A stretch of DNA of 37,525 nucleotides from Cyanobacteria bacterium RM1_2_2 (lineage in GTDB: Bacteria; Cyanobacteriota; Cyanobacteriia; Elainellales; Elainellaceae). Position numbers and translations under genes: made by a program. The stretch is from NCBI GenBank assembly GCA_012033495.1, contig JAAUQT010000027.1, forward strand, positions 1 to 37,525, written 5' to 3'. The stretch's first letter is position 1, and each line of letters begins with the position of its first letter. Below, piece by piece: positions 17,583 through 27,139 of the stretch. The notes under the pieces are model-generated. The model did no database searches and was not told where the DNA came from. It saw only the letters and a program-made list of their open reading frames with translations.

Positions 17583-20500
17583 ATGCCACGTGCCAAATCA
17601 AAACCTAGTGCATCTGCTCCCCTAGATGCTGACACGGAACCCTTAAATGGCAGTCACGAGGAAAGTGGTCATGCTCGACGTCGAGCTAGCCAAGCGGAGC
17701 CAGCAGAAGCCAAACGGATGCCAAGAGCCGCTCAGAACGTGATTCGGATTCGAGGGGCGCGGCAGCACAATCTCAAAAACATCGATTTGGAGTTGCCCCG
17801 CGATCGGCTGATTGTGTTTACGGGCGTTTCGGGGTCGGGCAAATCGTCGCTGGCGTTCGACACGATTTTTGCAGAAGGGCAGCGGCGCTATGTGGAATCG
17901 CTGAGTGCCTATGCGCGGCAGTTTCTCGGTCAGGTGGATAAGCCCGACGTAGACGCGATTGAGGGGCTGAGTCCTGCCATTTCCATCGATCAGAAATCTA
18001 CCTCCCATAACCCGCGTTCCACCGTGGGTACGGTGACGGAAATTTATGACTACCTGCGGCTGCTGTACGGACGGGCTGGAGAGCCGCACTGCCCAATTTG
18101 TGATCGGTGCATTGAGCCGCAAGCCATCGATCAAATGGTCGATAAGATCATGGAGCTGCCTGACCGGACGCGGTTTCAAATTTTGGCTCCGGTGGTGCGC
18201 GGCAAGAAAGGAACCCACAAAAAGCTGATTTCGAGCCTGGCGTCGGAAGGGTTTGTGCGAATCCGAGTAGACGGCGAAGTGCGCGAGCTTTCAGATTCGA
18301 TCGAACTTGACAAAAACCACTTTCACAACATCGAAATCGTTGTCGATCGGTTGGTGAAAAAAGCGGGCATCGAAGAGCGCTTGGTTGATTCGCTGTCCAC
18401 CTGCCTGAAGCGGTCAGAAGGAATCGCCATGATCGAGGTGATGCCCTCTGAGAACGCTGATAACGTCGTATCGCTTAACCCCGATTTGCAGCTTGCCGTG
18501 TTGCCAGCGATGGCAGCCGAACCTGCTGGAAAATATGGCAAATCTGAAGAGGACACCGAACCGCAGCCGATTGAACTGGTTTTTTCGGAGAACTTCGCCT
18601 GCCCCGAACATGGCGCAGTGATGGAGGAATTATCACCTCGATTATTCTCGTTTAACTCGCCCTACGGAGCCTGCCCTAACTGTCACGGATTGGGGACACT
18701 CCGCACCTTTTCACCCGATCTCGTGGTTCCCGACCCCAAGCTGCCGGTCTATGCCGCGATTGCGCCGTGGTCAGACAAAGACAACACCTACTACTTTTCA
18801 TTGCTCTACAGCGTCGGGCAAGCCTTTGGCTTTGAAATTCAAACTCCCTGGAACCAACTCACACCCGATCAGCAGCAGGTGTTGTTACACGGCTCCGATG
18901 AAAAAATCTACATTGAAGCCGATTCTCGCTACCGCGACACCAAAGGCTATCAGCGGCGCTATGAAGGCATTTTACCGATGCTGGATCGGCAATACAAAGA
19001 AACCACGTCGGAGTCATACAAGCAAAAGCTAGAGCAATATTTGGTCGATCAGTCTTGTGAAGTGTGTAATGGCAAACGCTTGAAGGCAGAAGCCCTCGCC
19101 GTGCGGATCGGGCAGTACCGAATCCAGAATTTAACCAGCGCTTCGATTCGAGAGTGTTTGCATTGCGTGCATGACATGCAGCTAACACCACGGCAAGCTC
19201 AGATTGGCGAACTGGTGCTGAAGGAAATCAAGGCGCGGCTGCAATTTTTGCTGGATGTTGGCTTAGATTATCTGACGCTTGACCGCACAGCCATGACGCT
19301 TTCGGGTGGCGAAGCCCAACGCATTCGGCTTGCTACACAAATTGGGGCAGGCTTGACAGGCGTTTTGTATGTGCTGGATGAGCCGAGTATTGGCCTGCAT
19401 CAACGCGATAACGACCGCCTGCTGAATACCTTGGTCAAGCTGCGCGACTTGGGCAATACGCTAGTGGTGGTTGAACATGACGAAGACACCATTCGAGCGG
19501 CAGATTATCTCGTTGACATTGGGCCAGGCGCGGGCATTCACGGCGGAAACATCGTCGCGCAGGGGTCGCTAGATGCGATTTTAGAGGCCAAAGAGTCGCT
19601 GACCGGAGCCTATCTTTCCGGGCGCAAAGTGATCGATACACCCACCAAACGCCGCGAAGGGAATGGTCGCAGCTTATATATTCGGAACGCTTATCGGAAT
19701 AATCTGAGAAACGTTGATGTAGAGATTCCGCTCGGTAAACTGGTGTCGGTGACGGGCGTATCGGGATCGGGTAAATCTACTTTAGTCAACGAATTGCTTT
19801 ATCCGGCTTTGCAGCATCACTTCGGGCATAAAATTCCGCTTCCCAAGGAAATGGGCAAACTTGACGGATTGAATGCACTAGATAAAGTAATCGTGATTGA
19901 TCAGTCACCGATTGGACGCACTCCTCGCTCGAATCCGGCTACTTATACCGGCGTATTTGATGTCATCCGGGATCTCTTCTCCGAAACCATCGAAGCGAAA
20001 GCCAGAGGCTATAAACCTGGACAGTTTTCCTTTAACGTTAAAGGCGGTCGCTGTGAAGCCTGCGGTGGGCAAGGCGTGAACGTGATCGAAATGAACTTTC
20101 TGCCGGATGTTTACGTTCAGTGTGAAGTCTGTAAAGGCGCGAGATATAACCGGGAAACGCTGCAAGTTAAATATAAAGGCAAATCAATTGCAGATGTGTT
20201 GAACATGACCGCAGAAGAGGCGTCCGAGTTTTTGTCAACATTCCCAAAGCCGCTGCCAAACTGCAAACAATGGTAGATGTGGGCTTGGGCTACGTGCGCC
20301 TCGGACAAACCGCCCCCACTCTGTCTGGAGGGGAAGCGCAGCGGTTGAAGCTGGCAACCGAACTGTCTCGCCGCGCTACCGGTAAAACGCTATACCTCAT
20401 TGACGAACCAACCACGGGGCTTTCGTTCTACGACGTACACAAACTGCTAGACGTGCTGCAACGCCTTGCCGATATGGGCAACTCAATTTTGGTGATCGAA

Positions 20501-20707
20501 CATAACCTAGAAGTGATTCGCTGCGCTGACTGGATTATCGATCTCGGCCCAGACGGCGGTGATCGGGGCGGTGAAGTTGTGGCCCAGGGCACACCGGAAG
20601 AGGTGGCGAAAAACGAACGATCTTACACAGGACAATATTTGAAAAAAGTATTAGCGCAGCATCCGCCAGTTCACGCATCAGCTAGTCACGCATCAGCCAA
20701 AAAGTGA
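17583..20707 (+). pseudogene. uvrA: Excinuclease ABC subunit A, single-base frameshift
   Basis: UvrA is the damage-sensing ATPase of nucleotide-excision repair. The first 897-residue frame holds a basic, low-complexity N-terminal extension of ~45 residues, Walker [10 protein letters not shown] at 81-89, zinc-type CPIC and CPNC motifs, the first LSGGEAQR, a second Walker A at 725-733 and the zinc motif CEACGGQG...CEVCKG. It then goes out of frame at TTTTT, 20229-20233. The last 145 residues, with the second LSGGEAQR, the Walker [12 protein letters not shown] and the conserved tail, continue in another frame to 20707. One added T restores [15 protein letters not shown] and a protein of 1041 residues. 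All functional motifs are intact, so a homopolymer error in the sequence is likelier than a dead gene. Confidence 0.93.
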
Positions 20708-20801
20708 GCCGGCTCAACAAGCTATCGTCCCTTGGAAAGAGGCATTCAGGCTGCGAATTGGCGACAATGGTTAAGTGTTACAGTAACCATGAGAAAACGC
20801 T

Positions 20802-20984
20802 ATGAAACTAACACGTATTATCCTAGCAATTTTGCTTCCTCCTGTCGGAATCTTCTTGACTTACGGTTTAGGAACCACGTTTTTAATTAACGTTCTCTTG
20901 ACACTTCTAGGATGGTTGCCGGGTAGCATTCATGCCGTGTGGGCAATTGTTAAACGGGAAGAACAGCTAAGTCAGCAAAGATAA
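20802..20984 (+). CDS. Pmp3/YqaE-family small membrane protein
   Basis: 60 residues with two hydrophobic segments (ILAILLPPVGIFLTYGLG and FLINVLLTLLGWLPGSIHAVWAI) joined by a short loop. This is the Pmp3/YqaE/RCI2 pattern, including the PPVG motif and GWLPGxIHA. In yeast and plants these proteins affect membrane potential and salt tolerance; the bacterial role is poorly defined. ATG start. It ends in a charged tail (KREEQLSQQR). Confidence 0.9.
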   Translation: MKLTRIILAILLPPVGIFLTYGLGTTFLINVLLTLLGWLPGSIHAVWAIVKREEQLSQQR

Positions 20985-21053
20985 GGCAACAGGAAGTGGC
21001 TGTTGAAAAGCAATTGTTGAGAGCCTTTTCAAGCTTTGAGTTTTTATGTAGAG

Positions 21054-21106
21054 AAGTCCCACTTTACGTCTTTAGGAGTACATTACACCTAGAGGAAGTG
21101 GGACTT
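21054..21106. terminator. Long hairpin downstream of the Pmp3 gene
   Basis: A perfect 11-base stem, AAGTCCCACTT at 21054-21064 with AAGTGGGACTT at 21096-21106, encloses a second 7-base stem with one G-U pair (CTTTAGG / CCTAGAG). A weak T-rich tail follows (TATTCTTTC). It lies about 70 bases after the Pmp3 stop. It could be a terminator, part of a small RNA or a repeat element; the T tail is poor for an intrinsic terminator. Confidence 0.5.
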
Positions 21107-21760
21107 ATTCTTTCTGGCATTTTAACTAGCTGTTTCAGTTAGGAAAGCAGCCCTTTCTGAGGTCGTTATAAAAGGTTGTCATAAATAGAATACGAATTGA
21201 CGTGCATGGGCAATCCTATATAAGCCATGAACCTTCGCCATTCAGATCCCTAGACATCTAGATTCTGAAGATCTTGCATTCATGAATTCTCTAGGACTGC
21301 CATACATCTACAACAGTGCTAGCCTTTCCTCCTTCCGCGTTGAAAAATTTTCCAGAAGAAAGAACGGGAGACTTCTGAGGAGCGATTACTACTAGCAGCA
21401 GCATCACTAGATGGGTGATCAAAAGACTGGAAAGAAGGTAGCTTCAGACCTAGTTCCTTTGTATCTGACCGAGCCTCAGCGACTCCGTATGTCAGACCAT
21501 ACGTGAACAGCGACAGCATAAAATAGAGTTTTCTAGCTCAACATTCACACAGCATTAACGGCTGATTAGCCAGTTAACCGACACAAACCCAACTACCCAC
21601 CTCTTCAAGTGGACAAGCCTCTAGAAAGCTATAGTAGCCGGGCTGGATAAATACTTTAAATATTTCTGTGTGTTGATCTGATTCTAGCCAGAAAAGAGCA
21701 AATTTGTCGATCCCTCGATTGGTTCAATCAACTGGATGAAGTCAGAAAAAGCTTCTTCTG
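21107..21760. other. Gene-poor spacer between the hairpin and cutA
   Basis: About 650 bases. The only notable frame is a weak 66-codon one on the minus strand (listed separately). The rest shows no recognisable gene, tRNA or strong promoter. The leftward cutA gene ends at its right edge. Confidence 0.3.
21319..21519 (-). CDS. Possible small protein of unknown function
   Basis: 66 codons from an ATG at 21519. The product starts with a mildly hydrophobic stretch (MLSLFTYGLTYGVAEA), is serine-rich in the middle and ends basic (FFWKIFQRGRRKG). No ribosome-binding site is evident and I recognise no family. It may be chance. Confidence 0.2.
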   Translation of the reverse strand: MLSLFTYGLTYGVAEARSDTKELGLKLPSFQSFDHPSSDAAASSNRSSEVSRSFFWKIFQRGRRKG

Positions 21761-22099
21761 CTAAAGGGTTTTACTCCCGCAAACTTCACGAATCCACTGT
21801 AAGTAGGGCGGTGATCCTGCCAAGATTGGCAAGGCAATAATTTCTGGGGTTTCGTAGGAATGCAAACTGCGAACTTTTGCTTCCAGCTTAGAGAAGTGAT
21901 GTAGGCAAGTTTTGATCACCAACTGCCATTCTTCGTCAGAGCAAATTTCGCCTTGCCAAGTGTAAACCGACCGAATGGGCATTAAGTTCACGCAAGCAGC
22001 GAGTTTTGCTTCAACCAACGCGCTGGCAATCCGTTCTGCTTCCGCTTGCGAGGAGGCAGTCACCAACACTACACCATACTCATCAAGGGTTTGAGCCAT
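21761..22099 (-). CDS. cutA: Divalent-cation tolerance protein CutA1
   Basis: 112 residues, the usual CutA1 length. CutA1 forms a very stable trimer of ferredoxin-like folds; in bacteria it is linked to metal tolerance, but its biochemical role is not settled. Visible family motifs are VVLVTASSQAEAERIASALVEAKLAACVN, SVYTWQGEI, EEWQLVIKT and the SYETPEIIALPI segment. A single gene with no obvious partners. Confidence 0.95.
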   Translation of the reverse strand: MAQTLDEYGVVLVTASSQAEAERIASALVEAKLAACVNLMPIRSVYTWQGEICSDEEWQLVIKTCLHHFSKLEAKVRSLHSYETPEIIALPILAGSPPYLQWIREVCGSKTL

Positions 22100-22311
22100 A
22101 GGAGTTACTTACTGAAGAGAATACAAGCAGTCTCAGCATGAGGTCTGTGGCTGGTCACATTAACAAATAGGTATTTGCTTCCAGAAGTTTTTGCAATAGC
22201 GCGGTTAGCAACATAATAACGCGGTTGGGTTAGGTGGCTTTAAACTTAGTGCTCGGTCGCCCAGAACAGTCTACAGTAATAGCTGTTGCCCTTTTTCATT
22301 GCTGAATTACC

Positions 22312-23403
22312 ATGAGTCGCAGAGTGTTTAAGGTTGGTACGTTTAACCTTTGCAATTTGGTTTTGCCCAACACCCTTTTCTACGACCGCGAACGCTACTC
22401 CACCGAGGACTATGCCAAAAAGAAACTCTGGATCGCCGGGCAACTAGACCGAATGCAGGCTGATATTGTGGGTTTTCAGGAGGTGTTTCACGAGGAAGCA
22501 CTGCGAGAGGTGTTGAAGCAAAGCACCTTCTGCCGAGAGTTTCAGGTTGTTACAGCCAATCCGACGGGAGAACATCCGGTGGTGGCGTTGGCTTCGCGGT
22601 TTCCGATTTTGGAATCCAAAGTGATTCGAGAGTTTCCGGCTCAGTCCCATCTCGATATTCAAGGCGCAGCCATTCCCCTGACTCATTTCTCGCGTCCGGT
22701 GCTGTCCGTGCGACTGCGGTTGACCGAAACAGTAGACTGTACCGTATTTGTCGTGCATCTCAAATCAAAACGGGCAATTTTTGCAGAAGGAGTCGATCGG
22801 CAAGATCCCATTGAAAAAGCGAAGGGAGAAGCCCGATCACTGATGCTGCGGGCAGGTGAAGCGATTGCTCTACGGGTATTGTTGATGGAAGTGCTGCAAG
22901 ATCGGAACTATCCGGTGATCGTCCTCGGTGATATGAACGATGGTGGAGCCGCTGTCACTTCGCAAATTATTTCTGGAGAAGTGCCGCAACGTAGACTAGA
23001 GCCTGATCGCAAACGTAAGCTATGGGATATTTTGCTCTATCACGTTAGAGATATTCAGGCTCGTCAGAGTTATGGTGATTTCTATTACACTCATATTCAT
23101 AACGGACATTATCAAAGCTTAGATCACATTATGGTGAGCCAAGAATTTGTCACCCAAAACCCTGATCGTGTGGGGCGAGTTGCTTATGTGGCGGTATTGA
23201 ACGATCACCTGATTGACGAAACGCTAAGCCATGAGGCGGCTCCTAACTGGCAGTCAGATCACGGTCAAGTAGTGGCTTCGATTGAAATAGAACGTGAGCA
23301 TCGAGCGCGACAAACGCAGATTTCAATCCATTCCCGCACTGAAATTACGAAGGAAAGGATCGCCAAAGAAGAAATTGTTGAAATCAAAAAAACTTCTTTG
23401 TGA
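22312..23403 (+). CDS. Endonuclease/exonuclease/phosphatase-family protein
   Basis: 363 residues. The Mg-dependent phosphoesterase fold is shown by KVGTFNLCN at the start, GFQEVF (metal-binding Glu), VFVVHLKS, LGDMNDG (catalytic Asp/Asn), SLDHIMVSQ and the final SDHGQVVASI (Asp/His). Members cleave nucleic acids, inositol phosphates or sphingomyelin, and this sequence does not say which. There is no signal peptide. The last ~35 residues are charged and low-complexity. A strong hairpin follows the stop codon. Confidence 0.85.
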   Translation: MSRRVFKVGTFNLCNLVLPNTLFYDRERYSTEDYAKKKLWIAGQLDRMQADIVGFQEVFHEEALREVLKQSTFCREFQVVTANPTGEHPVVALASRFPILESKVIREFPAQSHLDIQGAAIPLTHFSRPVLSVRLRLTETVDCTVFVVHLKSKRAIFAEGVDRQDPIEKAKGEARSLMLRAGEAIALRVLLMEVLQDRNYPVIVLGDMNDGGAAVTSQIISGEVPQRRLEPDRKRKLWDILLYHVRDIQARQSYGDFYYTHIHNGHYQSLDHIMVSQEFVTQNPDRVGRVAYVAVLNDHLIDETLSHEAAPNWQSDHGQVVASIEIEREHRARQTQISIHSRTEITKERIAKEEIVEIKKTSL

Positions 23404-23435
23404 TCGCTGCCGTTGGCAGCGATCTCCGGCTTTTG
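23402..23435 (+). terminator. Intrinsic terminator-like hairpin
   Basis: A perfect 10-base stem, GATCGCTGCC at 23402-23411 pairing with GGCAGCGATC at 23415-23424, has a GTT loop and begins within the stop codon. The following CTCCGGCTTTTG has only four T residues, so it is a weak intrinsic terminator for the upstream gene. Confidence 0.55.
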
Positions 23436-23503
23436 GGATGAACACTTGTTCTGTGGTGAACACTTGATTCAGCAATGCCTCTCTGAAGCAAACGGTGTGC
23501 AGC

Positions 23504-24568
23504 CTATTGATTCAGCAATGGATTAGTCAGCAATGGTTCAGTCACCAATGGTTCAGTCACCAATGGATACTGTTCGGCGTCAGCAGATGCCCATTCTCCC
23601 ATAGAACCCGCATAGTTTTTTGCCCGAAAGCCTAGATCCGTTAGCACTGACGTCACCCAGCCGGATCGAATCCCAGCCGTGCAGTAGGTGACAATCTCGG
23701 CATCTGAGGTGATCCCATGTTCTGCCAACTTCGCCAAGATTGCCCCACGGGACAAAAGCTGCCCTTCTCGATCGAGCAGATCTTTGTAATACAGATGAAT
23801 TGCCCCCGGCACATGCCCGCCTCGCTGTTCGCCGTAGGGCGTTTGTCCATGATATTCACGCTGTTCGCGCACATCAATCACGGCCATGTTCTTTGCCTGA
23901 TTCTGTTTTTGCAACGCAGAGCGTAGTTCGTCGCGTTCAATTTGCCACTCATTTGTGCGGTTGACCACAAAATCTCCAGGCGTTGCGGACGCTGTAGCAA
24001 TTTGTCGAGACACTGGCATCCCGGCAGCCACTAACGCCTGATAGCCTCCATTCACTAGCACAGATTGCTGATGCCCCAACGTTCGCAGCATCCAGACGAT
24101 TCGTCCATCCTCACCCCAGCCCTGCACCGGATCGGCAATCACGACAACAGGACGATCATTCGATACGCCAACCTCCTGCAACTTCTGAGACAAGACGACA
24201 TCATCCTCTAGAAGCTTGCCTTGGTTGGGCATGTCCGGCTGAGAAAACTGCTGCCACGTTACAAAAATTGCACCCTGCAACGTTCTGCCTCGATTCCACC
24301 CCTTATGGTTACGGGCATCCAGTAGGGTCGCGCCCTGTTCAATCAAGGCTTGGGCTTCGGTCGGTGCAACAACCCAGTTGCCCTGAGTGAGGACGCGGGG
24401 GGCAGGGCTGACGGCAGGGAGACTGTCCGCTACAGACGGTGGGGAAGCCAGATCAGCGTTGGGGAGGTGCGTTTGGTTTATTGGAGTCGCAGCAAAAAAT
24501 AGACCGACAGCAACGCCACTTAGCGCCATAGCCAGAGGTTTGATTAATTTCGACATTGGCTGGGCCAC
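23504..24568 (-). CDS. Exported tandem-rhodanese sulfurtransferase
   Basis: 354 residues. A membrane/signal segment occupies about 10-30 (PLAMALSGVAVGLFFAATPI), so the protein is probably periplasmic or membrane-anchored. Two rhodanese domains follow. The first (about 65-195) lacks an active-site cysteine. The second carries the loop TYCTAGIRSGWV with catalytic Cys296, as in thiosulfate or 3-mercaptopyruvate sulfurtransferases. The extreme C-terminus is a short repeat (PLVTEPLVTEPL) caused by tandem DNA duplication at 23505-23567. The donor and acceptor are unknown. It is separated from arsC by 173 bases with repeats, so operon membership is uncertain. Confidence 0.88.
   Translation of the reverse strand: MAQPMSKLIKPLAMALSGVAVGLFFAATPINQTHLPNADLASPPSVADSLPAVSPAPRVLTQGNWVVAPTEAQALIEQGATLLDARNHKGWNRGRTLQGAIFVTWQQFSQPDMPNQGKLLEDDVVLSQKLQEVGVSNDRPVVVIADPVQGWGEDGRIVWMLRTLGHQQSVLVNGGYQALVAAGMPVSRQIATASATPGDFVVNRTNEWQIERDELRSALQKQNQAKNMAVIDVREQREYHGQTPYGEQRGGHVPGAIHLYYKDLLDREGQLLSRGAILAKLAEHGITSDAEIVTYCTAGIRSGWVTSVLTDLGFRAKNYAGSMGEWASADAEQYPLVTEPLVTEPLLTNPLLNQ
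23505..23567. repeat. Tandem repeat at the 3' end of the sulfurtransferase gene
   Basis: Repeats of about 15 bases related to CAATGGTTCAGTCAC (variants CAATGGATTAGTCAG, CAATGGTTCAGTCAC, CAATGGTTCAGTCAC) are in frame and encode the repeated PLVTE segment near the C-terminus. Confidence 0.7.
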
Positions 24569-24663
24569 TGGGTTTCCTCAAGCACTCAACGCCTCCTCAA
24601 GCACTCAGCAGCCTAAAGCCGCGTGCTAGGAACTGTCCTCATTATGCCATCCTGAATCCTATC

Positions 24664-24728
24664 CTGAGTTGGACTGAGTTGGACGAAAGCTGCTCGCTAA
24701 GAAGGCGCTAAGAAGGCGCTAAGAAGGC
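24664..24728. repeat. Two short tandem repeats between arsC and the sulfurtransferase
   Basis: Two copies of CTGAGTTGGA occupy 24664-24683. Three perfect copies of GCTAAGAAGGC lie at 24696-24706, 24707-24717 and 24718-24728. They are in the noncoding spacer just downstream of the arsC stop. Function unknown; replication slippage is the likely origin. Confidence 0.85.
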
Positions 24729-24741
24729 ACTGAAAAGGATT

Positions 24742-25161
24742 TTATTCAGCCGCACTGCTCACAGGTTCTTCCTGCAAAGACTCAATCAACTGCTCGACTC
24801 GTTCTTTGACTTCATCCCGCACTCTCGGAAAGATTTCGGGCTGTTCAGCCGGATCATCCAACTGCCAGTCGGCAAACACTTCTCGCGTCAACCATTCCGG
24901 CGGCAGATTCACGCCACAGCCGCACAGCGAAATCACCGCATCGAAGTCATCCGGCTGAAAATCGCTGAGCGGTTTGGAATATTGATCGCTGATGTCAATG
25001 CCAACTTCCTTCATGGTGGCGATGGCTTCCGGTCGCACTTGGCTCGCTTCCAAACCCGAACTCGTAACTTCGATTTTGCCTGCTCCTAGAGTTTTGGCAA
25101 AGCCTTCTGCCATTTGTGAACGAGCAGAATTTTTTTTGCAGACAAACATCACTTTTTTCAT
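24742..25161 (-). CDS. arsC: Arsenate reductase, glutathione/glutaredoxin-linked cyanobacterial type
   Basis: 139 residues from the ATG at 25161, preceded by GGAG. It has the low-molecular-weight phosphatase fold with the CX5R loop C8-KKNSA-R (VMFVCKKNSARSQMAEGFAK). Cysteines 8, 80 and 82 (SLCGCGVN) sit at the same numbers as the redox cysteines of Synechocystis ArsC. The enzyme reduces arsenate to arsenite in the cytosol. A longer frame upstream overlaps the aquaporin gene and is not used. It follows the aquaporin gene by 40 bases on the same strand and is likely co-transcribed. Confidence 0.92.
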   Translation of the reverse strand: MKKVMFVCKKNSARSQMAEGFAKTLGAGKIEVTSSGLEASQVRPEAIATMKEVGIDISDQYSKPLSDFQPDDFDAVISLCGCGVNLPPEWLTREVFADWQLDDPAEQPEIFPRVRDEVKERVEQLIESLQEEPVSSAAE

Positions 25162-25201
25162 CTGAATAATTTCTCCAATATTTAAGCCTTTCAGCTGAAC
25201 G

Positions 25202-25894
25202 CTATTCCTGTCTGAGGTCTCTAAATCCATTAGACAAATGACGATAAATCCATACCGCGATTTGTGCGCCCACAATTGGGGCAATCCAGTACAGCCAGTG
25301 ATGTTGCCAAATAACACCAACCACAGCCGGCCCCAGCGAACGAGCCGGATTCATACTGGCTCCGGTAATCGGCCCCATAAATGCGGCTTCCAGTCCGACA
25401 GTTAGCCCAATCGCAATTCCCGCGAAACCAATAGGCGCACGGCGATCTAAACCCGATCCCAAAATCACCAGCATGAGAATGAACGTGAGAACAGTTTCTA
25501 GAACGAAAGACTGTAACCAGTTGTCATTCAAGGGTAAGGTTGCACCCAAATTCCCCACCTTGCCAAACGACAGGAACAGCAGCGCGGAGGCCGCAATTGC
25601 CCCCACACACTGCGCCAAGATGTAAGACAGCACTTTATGGCGAGGAAAGACCCCACTCCTCCAAAATGCCAGCGTCACGGCTGGATTAAAGTGCGCTCCA
25701 CTGACGTGTCCCAGTGAGTAGATTAAGGCGGCGACTACGGCTCCAAAGACGAAGCTAATGCCCAAGTGAGTCACCGCCCCATCACTAATTTGGTTGACTA
25801 TCACAGCACCCGTTCCGGCGAAGACCAAAATGAAAGTGCCGATGCTTTCTGCGATTGCCTCCAATGATGTAAAACCCTTCACGCTGTCTCCCAT
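25202..25894 (-). CDS. Aquaporin/MIP channel with a wide selectivity filter
   Basis: 230 residues with six membrane helices and two NPA boxes, NPA at 70-72 (HFNPAV) and 182-184 (MNPARS). By hand alignment to E. coli AqpZ (from memory), the ar/R filter is Phe50, Ala170, Ala179, Arg185 against Phe/His/Thr/Arg in AqpZ. The His and Thr that narrow a water channel are replaced by Ala, which suggests passage of larger neutral solutes. In Sinorhizobium an aquaporin (AqpS) encoded with arsC lets arsenite leave the cell, and the same pairing here suggests that job. ATG at 25894; TTG at 25900 is possible. 95 bases follow the pstS stop. Confidence 0.87.
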   Translation of the reverse strand: MGDSVKGFTSLEAIAESIGTFILVFAGTGAVIVNQISDGAVTHLGISFVFGAVVAALIYSLGHVSGAHFNPAVTLAFWRSGVFPRHKVLSYILAQCVGAIAASALLFLSFGKVGNLGATLPLNDNWLQSFVLETVLTFILMLVILGSGLDRRAPIGFAGIAIGLTVGLEAAFMGPITGASMNPARSLGPAVVGVIWQHHWLYWIAPIVGAQIAVWIYRHLSNGFRDLRQE

Positions 25895-25989
25895 CTCCAA
25901 ATCATTGTCTTCACATCATTGACTGGTGCAATCGCTGGTTGCAATCGCTTGGCGCAAATTTAGTCCACCAAAACTGCCTTTTCTACTTT

Positions 25990-27069
25990 CTAAAGCGTTT
26001 GCTCCTTTTGTAACACCTCTCGGATGGTTAAGTAGGGCTGAGGTTCACCCTCGTAGGCTGTACCGTATTCACCTTTGAACACATGCACTTCACCCACTTC
26101 ATAGGCTTCCTGCGGTAAAGGAACGTAGCCCGCCGACTCAACAATGGTCTGCCCATTCTCCATGTAGAAAGTGATGAAGTCGCGCAAATCTTCATTTCGC
26201 TGAGCCGATTGCCCGTTGACGTAGATGAAAATTGGACGAGACAAAGGCTGATATTGAGCCTGTTCTACTGCTTCACGAGAAGGAGCGACTGCCGTTTGAG
26301 CTTGCCGAGTATCATCGAGAATGGCGACTGCCTTTAGTTTGTCTTGGTTGCGCTCGAAGTAGGAGTAACCAAAAAATCCTAATGCGTTGGGATCACTGGC
26401 AACGCCTTGCACCAATTCGTCATCATCTTCGCTGCCCGTATAGTCGCTGCGCGTATCGGCTCCGTCAGTGATCACTTCTGCAAAATAGTCATAGGTTCCA
26501 GAGTCTCCGCCTGCACCGTAGAGCTTCAGGGGGCGATTGGGAAAATCAGGGCGAATTTGATTCCAGTTGGTAATCTTCCCCTGAGCTGCTGGCTCCCAAA
26601 TTTTCTTGAGTTCGGAAACGGTGAGGTCTTGGGCCCAGTCGTTTTGAGAACTTACCGCAACGGTTAAGGCATCGAAGGCAACAGGCAGTTCAATAAACCG
26701 AACTCCGGCTTCCCGGCATGTTTCAATTTCCTCGGTAGAAATTGGACGAGAAGCATTGCTGATGTCGGTTTCGCCCGCACAGAATTTTCTGAAGCCGCCA
26801 GTGGTTCCAGAAAAGTCAACGGTGATTTGAGCATCCGGGTTGGCTTGCTGAAATTGTTCGGCTGCGGTCTTGGTGACAGGGTAGACCGTACTAGACCCAT
26901 CAATTTCTATTGTTGGAGTTGAGACGGCCACTGCCGTAGGACTTGCAGGAGCATTTGTAGTAGTAGGAGCAGTCTCTTCAGTCTGAACCGAAGGTGACGT
27001 GCAAGCAGATAGCGTGAAAATCGTTGCAATCAACGGTAGACCGAACAATCGTCCAGGATGACGTACCAT
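25990..27069 (-). CDS. PstS-like phosphate/oxyanion-binding lipoprotein
   Basis: 359 residues. A lipoprotein signal ends in LSAC with lipid-attachment Cys23, then a short Thr/Pro/Ala-rich linker. The binding fold has the PstS motifs DGSSTVYPVT, DFSGTTGGFRKFCAGETDI, ISNASRPI and GAGGDSGTYDYF. PstS proteins deliver phosphate (and, less well, arsenate) to the PstCAB transporter; no pstCAB genes are here. Lying first in a unit with an aquaporin and arsC, behind an ArsR-type operator, it may be an arsenic-responsive version that favours phosphate uptake under arsenate stress. That role is inference. AAAGGAG precedes the ATG. Confidence 0.88.
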   Translation of the reverse strand: MVRHPGRLFGLPLIATIFTLSACTSPSVQTEETAPTTTNAPASPTAVAVSTPTIEIDGSSTVYPVTKTAAEQFQQANPDAQITVDFSGTTGGFRKFCAGETDISNASRPISTEEIETCREAGVRFIELPVAFDALTVAVSSQNDWAQDLTVSELKKIWEPAAQGKITNWNQIRPDFPNRPLKLYGAGGDSGTYDYFAEVITDGADTRSDYTGSEDDDELVQGVASDPNALGFFGYSYFERNQDKLKAVAILDDTRQAQTAVAPSREAVEQAQYQPLSRPIFIYVNGQSAQRNEDLRDFITFYMENGQTIVESAGYVPLPQEAYEVGEVHVFKGEYGTAYEGEPQPYLTIREVLQKEQTL

Positions 27070-27139
27070 AAAACTCCTTTAGCGCAAAGAGAATCTGAAT
27101 TCAAAGAGCAGCTTTGCACTTGACTTAAGATACTGATAC

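Noticed and set aside
17643-18218. 191-codon open frame on the minus strand
   Set aside because: Antisense to the conserved N-terminal half of uvrA; product is not protein-like.
20229-20233. Programmed frameshift in uvrA
   Set aside because: A short T run is a poor slippery site, uvrA is not known to be frameshifted, and two other genes show the same defect.
24696-24728. CRISPR-like array
   Set aside because: Units are 11 bases, directly adjacent and without spacers, so this is a simple tandem repeat.
25162-25320. Upstream extension of the arsC frame
   Set aside because: It overlaps the aquaporin gene; the ATG at 25161 has GGAG upstream and gives the family's N-terminus and cysteine numbering.
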